Shown one piece after another: positions 53,535 to 63,703 of a DNA stretch of 64,000 nucleotides. The stretch is from Bradyrhizobium glycinis (GTDB lineage Bacteria; Pseudomonadota; Alphaproteobacteria; Rhizobiales; Xanthobacteraceae), in the NCBI RefSeq assembly GCF_016031655.1, contig NZ_JACCHQ010000018.1, positions 105,216 through 169,215 of the forward strand, given 5' to 3'. The translations under genes and the position numbers were made by a program. Within the stretch, counting starts at the first letter, position 1. The number at the start of each line of letters is the position of its first letter. Under the pieces are notes generated by a model, which saw only the letters and a program-made list of their open reading frames with translations, was not told the origin of the DNA and searched no databases.

Positions 53535-56207
53535 ATGCGTAGCCACATCAGCAGTCTCAAACGTTCAGCCGCTCAGTTTACATTCGGCAGCATAACGCTA
53601 GCCATGGTAACACTGCCCTGCTTGTACCTTCAGGCGCATTTCGCCGCGACGGCATTCGTCTACTTGTTAGTGATCTTGCTGTTTTCGTTGATGGGCAGCT
53701 TCATCGCCTCATCCGCGCTTTGCATCGTAGCTATCGCTGCTCTCTCCTACTACTTTGCGCCACCGGCGTTCACTCTGCGAATCGATGATCCCCACGATCT
53801 TCCGGTGGTTGTCGCGTTTTTTGTTGTATCGATTGTGGGAACACACCTGATTGCAAAGCTACGCCAGGAAAGAGAGGCTGCGCATGTGGCGGCGGCCAAG
53901 CTTCAACAGAGTGCGGCGGATCTAGAAAATCGCGAACAACGCTGGCGCGCAATCTTCGAGCACAATCCGGCCATGTACTTCATGGTCGATGAAGCCGGCA
54001 CTGTCCTCAACGTCAATACGTTCGGCGCGACACAACTCGGTTATGATCGGGCTGAACTGACTGGTCAATCCGTGCTGCACGTATTTCTCGACGAGGATCG
54101 CGCGTTCGTTCGCAAATGCATTCGAACGTGCCTTGAGGATATCGGTCAATCGCGCACGTGGGACGTTCAGAAAGTCAGGAAGAACGGCTCGGTACTGTGG
54201 GTACGTGAAAACGCCAAAGCCATGCTCTGGGCCGATAACCAGCCAATTGTCCTTATAGCATGCGAGGATATCACGGAGCGAAAGCAGACCGAACTTGCCC
54301 TGCAGCGGAGCGAAGCACATTTGGCCCAGGCGCAGGAGTTGAGTCATACGGGCAGCTTCAGCTGGAACGCCACCACGGGCGAGGCCTTTTGGTCGAAGGA
54401 AACATTTCGGATGTTCCAAGTGAGCCCAGAGACGACGCCAGCGCCGCAGCTCGTCGTAGAGCGCACCCATCCAGAGGACAGGGCTTCGGTTCAAGATACT
54501 ATCGATCGAGCGATGCGGGACCTGAGCGATTTCGAGCACGAATACCGGCTGCTGCTACCGGATGGTTCCGTGAAGCACATCCATGCGCGGGCACGCGTGA
54601 CGAGAACTGCCTCTGGTGAGATCGAGTTTGTTGGAGCAGCTACGGATATCTCGGCGACGAAACGAGCAGAACAGCAGCTGCGCCGGAGCGAAGCCTATCT
54701 AGCCGAAGCCCAGCACCTGACTCACACGGGCAGTTGGTCCTGGGACGTCTACCGTCTGGATTTCGTGTACCGCTCCGCCGAGGTCGATCGTCTGTTTGGC
54801 TTTAGCCCACAAGAGCCGGTAACGATAGAGGCCATTCGAAAGCGCATCCACCCGGACGACCTACCGCGGCTACAGGAGGTGCAGCGCCAGGCGATTGAAC
54901 ACGAGCAAGGCCAGTTCGAATATGATTTCCGTATCCTACTACCAGATGGCGGAATAAGGCGCATACACTCCGTTGCGCATGTGGTGATCGGCAGCGATGG
55001 TAAGGTCAGCGAGCTGATCGGAACACACATGGATGTCACCGAACAACACGCAGCCAGAGAACGCCTGGAGAATACACTTGCCGCGTTGCGCGAAAGCGAA
55101 CAGCGCTTTCGCGACTACGCCGAAACAGCTTCCGACTGGCTGTGGGAGACCGGGCCAGATCATCAGGTCACCCACCTGTCGGAGCACACCAGCGCTTCGG
55201 GGATCTTGGCAAAAGGATTGATGGGTCTGCCTCGCTGGGACATCGCGTGCGACCTCGAAGAGGAACCAGAGAAGTGGCGGCAGCATCGTGCGATGTTGGA
55301 GGCCCATCTCCCGTTTCGGGATCTGGTCTACCGCACCGTGAATAGGAAAGGATCTCCGATCTACGTCCGCACGAGTGGCAAGCCTTTCTTCGACGGAAAC
55401 GGCAATTTTCTTGGCTATCGCGGCGTCAGCACTGACATCACGGCTACCATTCGTGCCGATCAAGCCGAACAGGAACTTCGAAAAGCACAGGCGGAGCTTG
55501 CGCATGTGACGCGTGTAACGGCGTTAGGAGAGCTGACAACTTCGATCGCACACGAAATAAACCAGCCACTCGCAGCCATTATCAGCAACGCCGATGCGTG
55601 CCTCGGTTGGATGGGTCGCGAAGCTCCTAATCTGTCTGCTGCGCGCTCCTCGGTGGAGTGGATCATCGAAGACGCAATCCGGGCAAGCGAGGTGATCCGT
55701 CGCATTCGCGCGCTCGCGAAGAAAGGCGAGGTTGAAATGGTGCCGCTCGACATCAATGAGGTCGTTAAGGACGTCATTGCGCTGGTAACACGAGAGCTCG
55801 CGAGCCACCGGGTGCCGTTGCGAACTGAGTTGACGGCGGCTCTGCCTACGGTTCTCGGGGACCGGATTCAGTTACAACAGGTGATCATCAATCTGGTGAT
55901 GAACGGAATCGAAGCCATGGACGCGGTCACAGACCGGCCCCGCGAACTGCTGATTCAATCGTCAAAGGACGATCTGGGGTACGTGCGACTTGCGGTCAGC
56001 GATTGCGGCGTCGGGATCACCGAGGAGGACGCGAACCGCGTATTAGATCCCTTCTTCACCACCAAACCGAGTGGTCTTGGAATGGGTCTTTCGATCTGCC
56101 GATCGATCGTGGAAGCTCACGGAGGCCGGCTCTCAATCGTCCACAAGGATGGACCGGGCGCGACCTTCCAGTTTGCCCTGCCGCTGCATAAGGAGGTTGT
56201 CTCGTGA
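53535..56207 (+). CDS. nodV: NodV, flavonoid-responsive sensor histidine kinase
   Basis: An 890-residue sensor. The N-terminal region has four short transmembrane segments (about residues 20-115, DUF4118/KdpD-like). Four PAS-type modules follow (about 135-255, 258-380, 385-505, 515-640), then the HisKA domain with the phosphorylated His673 in SIAHEINQPLAAI and a HATPase with NLVMNGIEAM, DCGVGI and GLGMGLSICRSI. In B. japonicum NodV with NodW responds to isoflavones (genistein) and is needed to nodulate some hosts such as mungbean, cowpea and siratro. The length agrees with NodV. The nodW start overlaps its end by 4 bases. Confidence 0.95.
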   Translation: MRSHISSLKRSAAQFTFGSITLAMVTLPCLYLQAHFAATAFVYLLVILLFSLMGSFIASSALCIVAIAALSYYFAPPAFTLRIDDPHDLPVVVAFFVVSIVGTHLIAKLRQEREAAHVAAAKLQQSAADLENREQRWRAIFEHNPAMYFMVDEAGTVLNVNTFGATQLGYDRAELTGQSVLHVFLDEDRAFVRKCIRTCLEDIGQSRTWDVQKVRKNGSVLWVRENAKAMLWADNQPIVLIACEDITERKQTELALQRSEAHLAQAQELSHTGSFSWNATTGEAFWSKETFRMFQVSPETTPAPQLVVERTHPEDRASVQDTIDRAMRDLSDFEHEYRLLLPDGSVKHIHARARVTRTASGEIEFVGAATDISATKRAEQQLRRSEAYLAEAQHLTHTGSWSWDVYRLDFVYRSAEVDRLFGFSPQEPVTIEAIRKRIHPDDLPRLQEVQRQAIEHEQGQFEYDFRILLPDGGIRRIHSVAHVVIGSDGKVSELIGTHMDVTEQHAARERLENTLAALRESEQRFRDYAETASDWLWETGPDHQVTHLSEHTSASGILAKGLMGLPRWDIACDLEEEPEKWRQHRAMLEAHLPFRDLVYRTVNRKGSPIYVRTSGKPFFDGNGNFLGYRGVSTDITATIRADQAEQELRKAQAELAHVTRVTALGELTTSIAHEINQPLAAIISNADACLGWMGREAPNLSAARSSVEWIIEDAIRASEVIRRIRALAKKGEVEMVPLDINEVVKDVIALVTRELASHRVPLRTELTAALPTVLGDRIQLQQVIINLVMNGIEAMDAVTDRPRELLIQSSKDDLGYVRLAVSDCGVGITEEDANRVLDPFFTTKPSGLGMGLSICRSIVEAHGGRLSIVHKDGPGATFQFALPLHKEVVS

Positions 56208-56887
56208 CGGGACGATTTGACTCGCTAAGTGAAGACACCAATGCCGAAGCCTCGACAAAGCCAATAGTCTTCATCGTCGAGGATGACATTTCCATGCGTC
56301 GCTCGCTTACGAACCTTTTTCAATCGATAGGGTTAGACGTCGTTGCATTCGGATCGGCTCGCGAAATGCTGCAGAGCGCAATGCCAGACGTTGTTAGCTG
56401 TCTCGTTCTTGATGTCCGGCTGCCAGGCTTGAGCGGCCTCGAATTCCAGACCGAGCTGGCGAGGTTGAACATACATATTCCGGTCATTTTCATTACCGGC
56501 CATGGCGACATTCCCATGAGCGTCAGGGCCATGAAGGAAGGAGCCGTCGATTTTCTCAGCAAACCGTTTCGCGACCAGGAACTGCTTGATGCTGTGATTG
56601 CGGCGACCGAACGCGATCGCAAAAGACGGGAGGCTCAGCAGACCGTGGCGAACTTGCAGTCTTTATTTCAGACCTTGAGTCCGCGCGAGCAGGCGGTGAT
56701 GAAACTGGTCTGTGCTGGGCTGATGAACAAGCAGGTAGCCGCCGAACTTGGGCTGGCTGAGATTACGGTCAAGATCTATCGCGGACACGTCATGAAAAAG
56801 ATGCGTGCCAGATCGTTGGCCGACTTGATCAGAATGACTGAGACGCTGGGCATTCGCGTTGATCGTCCTGAACAAACTCAAGTATGA
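56204..56887 (+). CDS. nodW: NodW, response regulator
   Basis: A 227-residue FixJ-family regulator. The receiver domain has the acidic pocket EDD (26-28), phosphoacceptor D70 in LVLDVRLPG, T in FITGHGDIP and K in LSKPFRDQ. The LuxR-type HTH reads LSPREQAVMKLVCAGLMNKQVAAELG...VKIYRGHVMKKM. Phosphorylated NodW activates nod gene expression beside NodD1. GTG 56204 with AAGGAGG upstream. It is co-transcribed with nodV and a single receiver downstream. Confidence 0.97.
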   Translation: MTGRFDSLSEDTNAEASTKPIVFIVEDDISMRRSLTNLFQSIGLDVVAFGSAREMLQSAMPDVVSCLVLDVRLPGLSGLEFQTELARLNIHIPVIFITGHGDIPMSVRAMKEGAVDFLSKPFRDQELLDAVIAATERDRKRREAQQTVANLQSLFQTLSPREQAVMKLVCAGLMNKQVAAELGLAEITVKIYRGHVMKKMRARSLADLIRMTETLGIRVDRPEQTQV

Positions 56888-56975
56888 TTTTACAATTTCG
56901 TCACTTGGCCCCAACTTTTCGCCGAAGGTGGCTAATGCTTTGGCAGCCACTATAGCCGCGTCAGGAGGGCTCGTC

Positions 56976-57362
56976 TTGTCCACGCCTTTGATTTCCGTCG
57001 TTGACGACGACCCCTCGGTCCGTGCCGCGACAGAGAACCTTTTGAAATCGCGCGGCTACATCGTCCGAATATTTGCGTCTGCCGAGGAACTCTTGCGGTC
57101 GCCGTATTTGGACGAGACATCCTGTGTTATTACCGATGTGCAGATGTCGCCCATGAGCGGCCTGGAGCTGTTGGCAGAGATACGGACTCGTGGTTACGAC
57201 GTGCCCGTCATTTTCATTACTGCTTTCCCCAACAACCGCGTGCGGGCGTCAGCCCTAAGCGCGGGAGCGACCGGCCTCCTCGCCAAACCCTTTGGCGCAA
57301 AAGCATTAATCGAGCACCTCGACACCGCACTGAAGGCGTGTGGCGGCCGAGGCGGCACCTGA
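56976..57362 (+). CDS. Single-domain response regulator downstream of nodW
   Basis: A 128-residue receiver without output domain: LISVVDDDPSVRAAT, phosphoacceptor Asp in CVITDVQMSPMSGLE, T in FITAF, K in LAKPFGAKA. It starts at TTG 56976 with AGGAGG 8 bases upstream. A longer frame reaching into nodW is rejected. It resembles the CheY/FixL-type decoy receivers. It lies 89 bp after nodW and could compete for phosphate from NodV, acting as a phosphate sink or adapter. Confidence 0.85.
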   Translation: MSTPLISVVDDDPSVRAATENLLKSRGYIVRIFASAEELLRSPYLDETSCVITDVQMSPMSGLELLAEIRTRGYDVPVIFITAFPNNRVRASALSAGATGLLAKPFGAKALIEHLDTALKACGGRGGT

Positions 57363-57369
57363 TGCATTC

Positions 57370-58660
57370 GACCTGCAGCGCTTGAGTTCATGTTCATCTA
57401 AACGCTCGATGCGACGACGATCTCGCCGCCGATCAACCTCTTCGGGATCGGATAGGCTGCTCGCTCTGGAGGCGAGCGAGACGTGGATTCTTGCCTACAA
57501 TGCTTTATCCGGTGCGGCTACATTGGTGCAGAACAACCTCGTGGCTTTTAGGTCGGAGGGCACTTCCGGTCGACGCATTCTGTAGGTCGACGTTGAAGGC
57601 AATGCTGCCCCAAAGCAATCGGCGACGTTACGCATTCTTAAGGAGCGGAACTGGCCGAGTGCGCTCGACAAATCAAGCGATGGCTGTGCTCAGCCCGACA
57701 GAGACGATGAACAAACGGGCTTCGCCCAGGACAACCTGCGTATTCCGGCAGAAGCTGCTCGCTGATTCAACGAACCCGCTACGCGAGAATGGGGCAAGCC
57801 TGCTAAACTGAGATGTCCCATCTGAGAGAATGTTGATCTTCTGCCCCCTCTCGAGACAAGGGACCCAAATGGCTACGATGAGCGTTCTTGGGTAGCGCAT
57901 ACGTCGAGAACATGACGGTCCGCATCTGCCGCCACGTCTCAACAATCCTATATCTATTCGATCGCAAAGTTTAGCGGCCATTTCGGTTACGCCGGCGATC
58001 GATGTGAGTTTTTGAGCAGGTCCGCGCCTACCATTGCATGTCGTCGCCGTTCGTCGTCCCACATCAATCAGGTTGCCTGCGCGCTGCGGTTCTTCTTGGC
58101 CGTCACACTCGGGGAAGACGGAGGCAGCCGGCGAGGGGGCGAGCATGGCGGCCGTTGACCCGTACCGAACGAGCGCTTCGAAACAGCCGCGGGCAGCCGC
58201 CGGGAGAAAGGCCGTCCCGGCGAGCTTTTTGGCTGAACGCGCAAACAATCCAGCTCTTTCCGACGCCGGTTGTGTCAATGATGAGCAGATCCACTCGCCG
58301 GCGGCGAGCCCATGGAACGACAACCTGTCGAGCCCGCGTCGGCGGAAGAGCAGGAACAGGTCGAACTGTGGGTCGCCTTCCTTGAGACCACCGCGCTTCA
58401 AACAGTCCGCGTCTGCCTGACGCCGGGCGCTGCCTAAGAAGTGTCCAGGGCCAGCTTCGTCGTTCAATCGAGCAAGGGCGCGAGCGTCGAAGCGACCTAC
58501 CGTCTTAAAGCAAGGGCGAGGGCAACGATCTCTGATCGTGCCAAGTCGTGTTCGCGTCGAGCGACATGATCAGCCCAGCAGCGCCGCCCCCCATCATGCG
58601 GCCGGACTAAGACTCCTATTGCATCTTGGTGGTTGACAGCCTTTCGTTAGATCGGCTTCA
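57370..58660. other. Gene-poor interval between the receiver gene and lrgA
   Basis: About 1.3 kb. Long frames on both strands around 57673-58467 are open, but they overlap, carry no ribosome-binding site and match no family. I regard them as shadows or old mobile DNA. Confidence 0.35.
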
Positions 58661-58684
58661 TGCGGCTTGTCGCAGGGATTGCCT

Positions 58685-59056
58685 ATGATTGCGGGCCTCG
58701 CCGCCATTCTCCTCAGTCAACTCATCGGCGAGCTGGTTGTCCGAGGTCTGTCTCTACCTTTGCCTGGGCCGGTGCTTGGGCTCGTGTTGTTGCTCGTCGT
58801 GCTCCTCGCCCGTGACCGCTTTGTGATGATCGCCCGCGGCCCCCTTGCGGATGAAGGGGTAGAGGCTGTCAGCCGTGGACTCCTTAAGCACCTGTCGCTG
58901 CTGTTTGTGCCTGCCGGTGTAGGGGTCGTGCAGAAGCTTGATGTGCTCGCCGCGCATGGCATCGCAATTGTTCTCATTCTGTTGGTGTCGGTGACAGTGA
59001 CTTTGCTCGCGACCGTTCTAACCTTCCGCCTCATTAGCCGTCTCATGCGCCTATAG
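58685..59056 (+). CDS. lrgA: LrgA/CidA family membrane protein
   Basis: A 123-residue protein with four hydrophobic helices (IAGLAAILLSQLIGELV, LPGPVLGLVLLLVVLLARD, LSLLFVPAGVGVVQKLD, IVLILLVSVTVTLLATVL). This holin-like family modulates murein hydrolases or, with LrgB, transports pyruvate in some bacteria. ATG 58685 follows CAGGGA. lrgB starts 9 bases after its stop. Confidence 0.9.
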   Translation: MIAGLAAILLSQLIGELVVRGLSLPLPGPVLGLVLLLVVLLARDRFVMIARGPLADEGVEAVSRGLLKHLSLLFVPAGVGVVQKLDVLAAHGIAIVLILLVSVTVTLLATVLTFRLISRLMRL

Positions 59057-59065
59057 GAGCCGCGA

Positions 59066-59788
59066 ATGAAGGAGAACCCGTTCTCGCTGTGGGTCAACCT
59101 CTCACAGTCGCCCCTACTCTGGCTAACGGTAACCCTGACTATCTATGCCATCACAGATTCGGTATCAGTTGCAACGCGCCGTCATCCGCTCGCGAACCCC
59201 GTCCTGCATGCGATTTGGATCATCGCCATCTTTCTAGTTCTGACCGGCACGCCCTACACAGTGTATTTTTCAGGTGCGCAATTCGTGCAATTCCTGCTCG
59301 GGCCAGCAACTGTTGCGCTCGCGGTGCCGCTCTATGACAATCGCAAGCTGGTGACTACTGCAATCCTGCCCATGCTGGTCGCTCTGCTTGCTGGCTCGAT
59401 CACCGCCGTCATGTCTGTGATCTTGCTTACCAGGGCTGCCGGCCTGCCCGACGAGGTTATCCTGTCCCTGGCGCCGAAATCCGTCACGGCCGCCGTTGCC
59501 ATGGGCATCAGCGAAACCCTGCATGCTGACCCCTCGCTGACGGCCGTGGCGGTCATTCTCACTGGTATAATGGGGGCGATCGTCGTGACCCCGCTCATGA
59601 ACCGGAGCGGGATCACCGATTTTCGAGCACGCGGCTTCGCCGCAGGTATTGCGGCGCACGGCATCGGTACGGCGCGCGCCTTCCAGGTTGATGAGATCGC
59701 CGGGGTGTTTGCGGGGCTCGGCATGAGCCTGAATGCGCTTGTGACCTCGTTTCTGACGCCGCTCGCCGTTACGGCATTGATGCGGTGA
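59066..59788 (+). CDS. lrgB: LrgB family membrane protein
   Basis: A 240-residue protein with about six membrane segments and the LrgB core (LGPATVALAVPLYDNRKL; LSLAPKSVTAAVAMGISE; AAHGIGTARAFQ). It works with LrgA. A role in small carboxylate (pyruvate/glycolate) transport would fit dctA nearby, but this is inference. Complete; good TAGGAG ribosome-binding site. Confidence 0.92.
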   Translation: MKENPFSLWVNLSQSPLLWLTVTLTIYAITDSVSVATRRHPLANPVLHAIWIIAIFLVLTGTPYTVYFSGAQFVQFLLGPATVALAVPLYDNRKLVTTAILPMLVALLAGSITAVMSVILLTRAAGLPDEVILSLAPKSVTAAVAMGISETLHADPSLTAVAVILTGIMGAIVVTPLMNRSGITDFRARGFAAGIAAHGIGTARAFQVDEIAGVFAGLGMSLNALVTSFLTPLAVTALMR

Positions 59789-60119
59789 GCCTGCGTAGCT
59801 GGCTTCACCATGACCCAGGTATGGTCCCTCAACCGTCAAGTTTGATCCAGCTTGCAGCGGGAAACAAGAGTGCTCTGCACACGCAAATTTTGTCCAAGAC
59901 GCACCGATTTACCTCGCCAAGTATCTCATTTCTGCTTCCACCTGAATGAAAGAAGGTGTCTGCCCAGCAAGAGTGGGAACGCAGCCGGATTTCTCCGACC
60001 GCGGCTCAAGTCTAGGGAGAAGGGAGACTTAGCGGTCTGCCAGCTGAGACCGGGCGAAGCGCATGGGGCGATCCGGCGGCACTGTCGAACGAAGTCGTTC
60101 TCTGCACTTTGGCGTCTGG

Positions 60120-60650
60120 CATTCCGATTTTAGCTCGCCTGGCTCACAAATTTGGTATCGAGATAGCCCTTGATTGCCTCGAGGCTACCTTCCGAGCCAA
60201 CGGTCGAGTCCCTCGTTCCTCCGAAAGGCACTTCATGAAGCCCAAGTCCATGATTGATCGACACCATGCCGCATTGAAGCTCGGCCCTCGTCGTGGCCAT
60301 CGTTGTGGCGATCGCGTGTTGGCGTAGGCGGTGAGCCCGTAAAGCAGTCGACTGGTCTCCGTGACAAGCTCGTCATAGGTTTCAAATCACGCAAGCGCGG
60401 CGACGGGACCGAACGGCTAGTCAATCATGATCGGCGCTTCAGGCGGAACATCGGCCAGGATCGTCGGCTCGAAGAAGTACCCGCATTGCCGATACGCTTG
60501 CCGCCGGTGCGCAACTGGGCGCCGCAATCGAGAGCGTCCAGCGACAAAACTCTCCATTGCACATCGACCGGCAGTGAATTCGCGGGCGGTCCCGTCCGGC
60601 TACCCCTTTGAGGCAATTACCAACCTTCATCGCGCTGGCCCCCGCAACAA
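60120..60650 (-). pseudogene. C-terminal relic of an aldehyde dehydrogenase
   Basis: Minus-strand fragments in order: DALDCGAQLRTGGKRIGNAG (about 60500), then in other frames FFEPTILADVPPEAPIMID, LVTETSRLLYGLTAYANT, and CGMVSINHGLGLHEVPFGGTRDS..GSEGSLEAIKGYLDTKFVSQAS (60150-60280). These are the C-terminal motifs of NAD(P)-dependent succinate-semialdehyde/betaine aldehyde dehydrogenases. The catalytic Cys and Glu regions upstream are gone. There are at least three frameshifts. Confidence 0.8.
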
Positions 60651-61333
60651 ACCTAAGATGCTCTCATGCACCAGACACGTTGGCCAGACGCGCTGAAACG
60701 AAGACGAGATACTACCCGGTATTTTCATAGTGGTTTCAGAACGAGGGAAATTCTCGTCCTGAGGGCGCCTTGTGATATCGCCCGTAAGCACCTGCCAGCC
60801 AGGCGTTTCCTCTCCCGCAGCGGAGACCCCAGTTCGCGACGTTCTGGACCGGACCAAAGCACAAAGAACGCATCCATCTCGCCATCGATCCGGATGCAGT
60901 GAGCGGTACCGCGATCAATCTCGATGATAGCCTGGCCCTTCTCTAGACGAGTCGGCGTCGTGAATGGCGCTTCGGCCACTTTCCGCGGCGGCACAGACGA
61001 TCCAACCTCAATCGCCACGAACCCAGGTCTAATCGCTTCAGCGTGCTTCCAAAACTCCTTTGCCACTTGAACCGCTGGCTCACATGAAGCCGACCACGCG
61101 AGTTGCCTCGGAACTTCTGACGCCGGGCTCGCGCGATGCTCCAACAAGCCGCTCGTTCTTGTCCAGCGACGATGGCCGCCGCCGCTCTACCGATATGATC
61201 ACCTCCGCCCTCGAAATCGCCATGGCGCTTCTCCTCGGTTATCCCTAGGACCTGTAGCCATCGCGTTCGCCAAACAACGCAGCCTCTGGCCGGAAGTGTA
61301 CGATGTTCGGGCGAACAGTCCCGCTTCCGCGCG

Positions 61334-63022
61334 CTAAGGAGAAAGATGCCGTTGGCTAGCGTCAGTCACCGGCCCACGTTTGGTCCACAGCATGCCATCG
61401 CACCACACGTGGTCAACGCGGTCCCACTGGCAGGCAGATGCCGCATTCGGGAAAAAACCGCGTCCATTGTGATTGGCGCTGGTGTTGCATAATAGCGGAA
61501 TGCCGGTCAGGCCTTCGTATTCGACGAGAAGTTCGGCGATTTTGTGCTGAGAGGTCCTGCGAATAGTCTGCAACCGCGCAGATCCGTCAAGATGCACAAC
61601 AGCGGGAATCTTGTCCCGCCATTCTTCGCGTGTTAGGTGCTCGAAAAGCATGTAAGGATCTGGCGTTCCCGGAGTAAAAATATCCGGCGCACGATCTTCC
61701 AGGCATATTGGCGCGACAGGCCGGAAATGCTCGCGAAGTTTAATGTCGTTGAGATAGTCCTTCATTCGCGGCGATATCGCCGGGGCCAATATGCTCCTGC
61801 TACCTAAAGCCCGAGGTCCAAGCTCCGCGCGACCGGCGAGAAAAATGATGGGCTTGTTGCCAGCGAGAATCGTTGCAAGTTCACGCATGCTACATGGAGA
61901 GCTGCCCCATCCGGGCGGCACCTCGCCTCGTTCCACAGCCGGACCACTGTAGACCGACCATTCCAACGGTACAAAGCCTTGGTCCGCCGCCAATGCGGAG
62001 CAAGCGGCACCGATTGCCGAGCCACTATCGTTTGGAAAGGGTGGCACCCAGATCGCGTCGAACAAGCCGGCCGCCCGTAGCGCGCTGTTCCATTTTATGT
62101 TGAGACCACAACCGCCCGCTACGCACAAATTGCGCACCGGAAGCGTCGAATGTCGCTGTACAGCCCTAGCGAGTTTCTTAACGAGCAGACGCTCCTGGAA
62201 GTAATGAAACGATGCAAGTACATCTTCGGAGGCTTTGGCCGTGAGCCGTAGCGCGCTGGCATCGAAGAACTCGTGGACAGGCTCAAGCGCCTCGTCCTCG
62301 CTGCAACGACCGACTGGCTCCGTAAAGGTGATAAAGTGCTTTTCGTAGAGCTCCTGAAACACCTCGACGATGCTTTCATCGACTGACCCGAGCGCAATGT
62401 AGGCCATCAACTTGCCCGCAACACCAAGGTCCCACTTGGTCCGGTTCGCCTGCTTATATGGTCCGAAATGGTAGCCTGCGGCAGCATAAGCATGCCCAAT
62501 CAGCGGGAAGAGGCACTCGACGAACCTGGCTGCGCGGCGTTCCACAAGGTAGAGACGCGGAAAGGAAGCGCCGTCCCACACCAGACAGAACGCGGGCTGT
62601 CCGGCCTTGGCGAAAGGGCTCGTACAATAAGAGGAAGCCACGTGGCCTGTGACATGCGGATAGCTTTCGTAATGGAAGGCGCTCCCATTGAGCATCAGCC
62701 CGGAGCCGTCCTGCCCTTTGAGGAGGCCTTCGGCCTTACACTCAACATACGGGGCCCCTTTAATGGTAATGGGTTCAGTCCCACTGAGAACCTGAAACTG
62801 TGACTCAATCCCGCCCCACCATCCGTCGATGACAAACCGATCAATGTCCCGCGGATCTAAACCGTGCTCTGCCAAGGCGACCACAACTGCATCGAGATTG
62901 TCGATTTTTTGATATCGCGGATTATTGCCCCGCTTCTCCTGCTCGACACAAAAAACAAGCCGTCGGTCTTCGACCAGAGCGACTGCTCCGTCATGGGTCA
63001 ATTTGATACCGCAGATGCGCAT
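61334..63022 (-). CDS. nodU: NodU, Nod factor 6-O-carbamoyltransferase
   Basis: A 562-residue carbamoyltransferase with MRICGIKLTHDGAVALVED, the HVTGHVASSY motif, the central VAGGCGLNIKWNSAL and the C-terminal GPRALGSRSILAPA, PVAPICLEDRAPDIF and LCNTSANHNGRGF. It transfers carbamoyl phosphate to the non-reducing end of the Nod factor, widening host range. ATG 63022 follows GGAGAAAGT. It is solitary here, without nodS, nodIJ or a nod box within 450 bp, and an IS66 element lies next to it. The reading frame is intact. Confidence 0.95.
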   Translation of the reverse strand: MRICGIKLTHDGAVALVEDRRLVFCVEQEKRGNNPRYQKIDNLDAVVVALAEHGLDPRDIDRFVIDGWWGGIESQFQVLSGTEPITIKGAPYVECKAEGLLKGQDGSGLMLNGSAFHYESYPHVTGHVASSYCTSPFAKAGQPAFCLVWDGASFPRLYLVERRAARFVECLFPLIGHAYAAAGYHFGPYKQANRTKWDLGVAGKLMAYIALGSVDESIVEVFQELYEKHFITFTEPVGRCSEDEALEPVHEFFDASALRLTAKASEDVLASFHYFQERLLVKKLARAVQRHSTLPVRNLCVAGGCGLNIKWNSALRAAGLFDAIWVPPFPNDSGSAIGAACSALAADQGFVPLEWSVYSGPAVERGEVPPGWGSSPCSMRELATILAGNKPIIFLAGRAELGPRALGSRSILAPAISPRMKDYLNDIKLREHFRPVAPICLEDRAPDIFTPGTPDPYMLFEHLTREEWRDKIPAVVHLDGSARLQTIRRTSQHKIAELLVEYEGLTGIPLLCNTSANHNGRGFFPNAASACQWDRVDHVWCDGMLWTKRGPVTDASQRHLSP

Positions 63023-63703
63023 ACTTTCTCCGAGACTAATGTCGGTAATCCACTCGATTTGAAGGCGCGGCACCTGTTGCTTATGTCTCGCGAGACCCAG
63101 ATGGCCTTCCATCTGTCACGATGCACGATGTGGGCCAGTTCCAATCAAAGTCAAAGGAAGTCGCGAGAGTTGGCTCAGACACATAAAACGTCGCACCGTA
63201 TGAGAAGCTTGCAGCATAGTGATTGCGGTTTTTCCAGCGCTTATTGTGCCACTCCACGATCATGATAACGGCCCACGAAGCAGAACGCGAGTTACCCTCT
63301 CCATAGGCTTGCAAAGCAAGTTGCCGAACTAGTAGGAGGGGCTACCAACGACGCGGTGCGTCAGGACCTCACGGCACGACCTTAACCGGCGCACCCGTCG
63401 ACGTGCAGGCCACCAGCAGGGCCGGGACGAGGAACGGCTGCAATCACATTTCTACCCAGGGCAAACGTACTATGCGGCCGCCATCGGTTTGCAGATCTCC
63501 TTAGTTGCGAAATTCAGAGCGTGACGATCCAGGCCAGCCGACACGATTGGCGCGCGGGCTCTTTATCTTTCGCCGATGTGAGGTGGATGGCACGCACGGT
63601 GGCTGAAGCGCGGCCCCTCCCGCCATTGCTGGCGCCGCAGGTCGGCTCTACCGTTTGCAGGCGTGTCGCCAACGTACTCATCGTCAATGATAGTGACTTC
63701 GAC

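Noticed and set aside
57673..58467. Long minus-strand frame of 264 codons near lrgA
   Set aside because: No ribosome-binding site, no recognisable domain, and overlapping frames of similar composition on the other strand; treated as non-coding.
60725..61147. Minus-strand frame of 140 codons upstream of the aldehyde dehydrogenase relic
   Set aside because: The sequence looks partly protein-like (KVAEAPFTTPTRLEKGQAIIEIDRG), but I could not tie it to any family and there is no ribosome-binding site.
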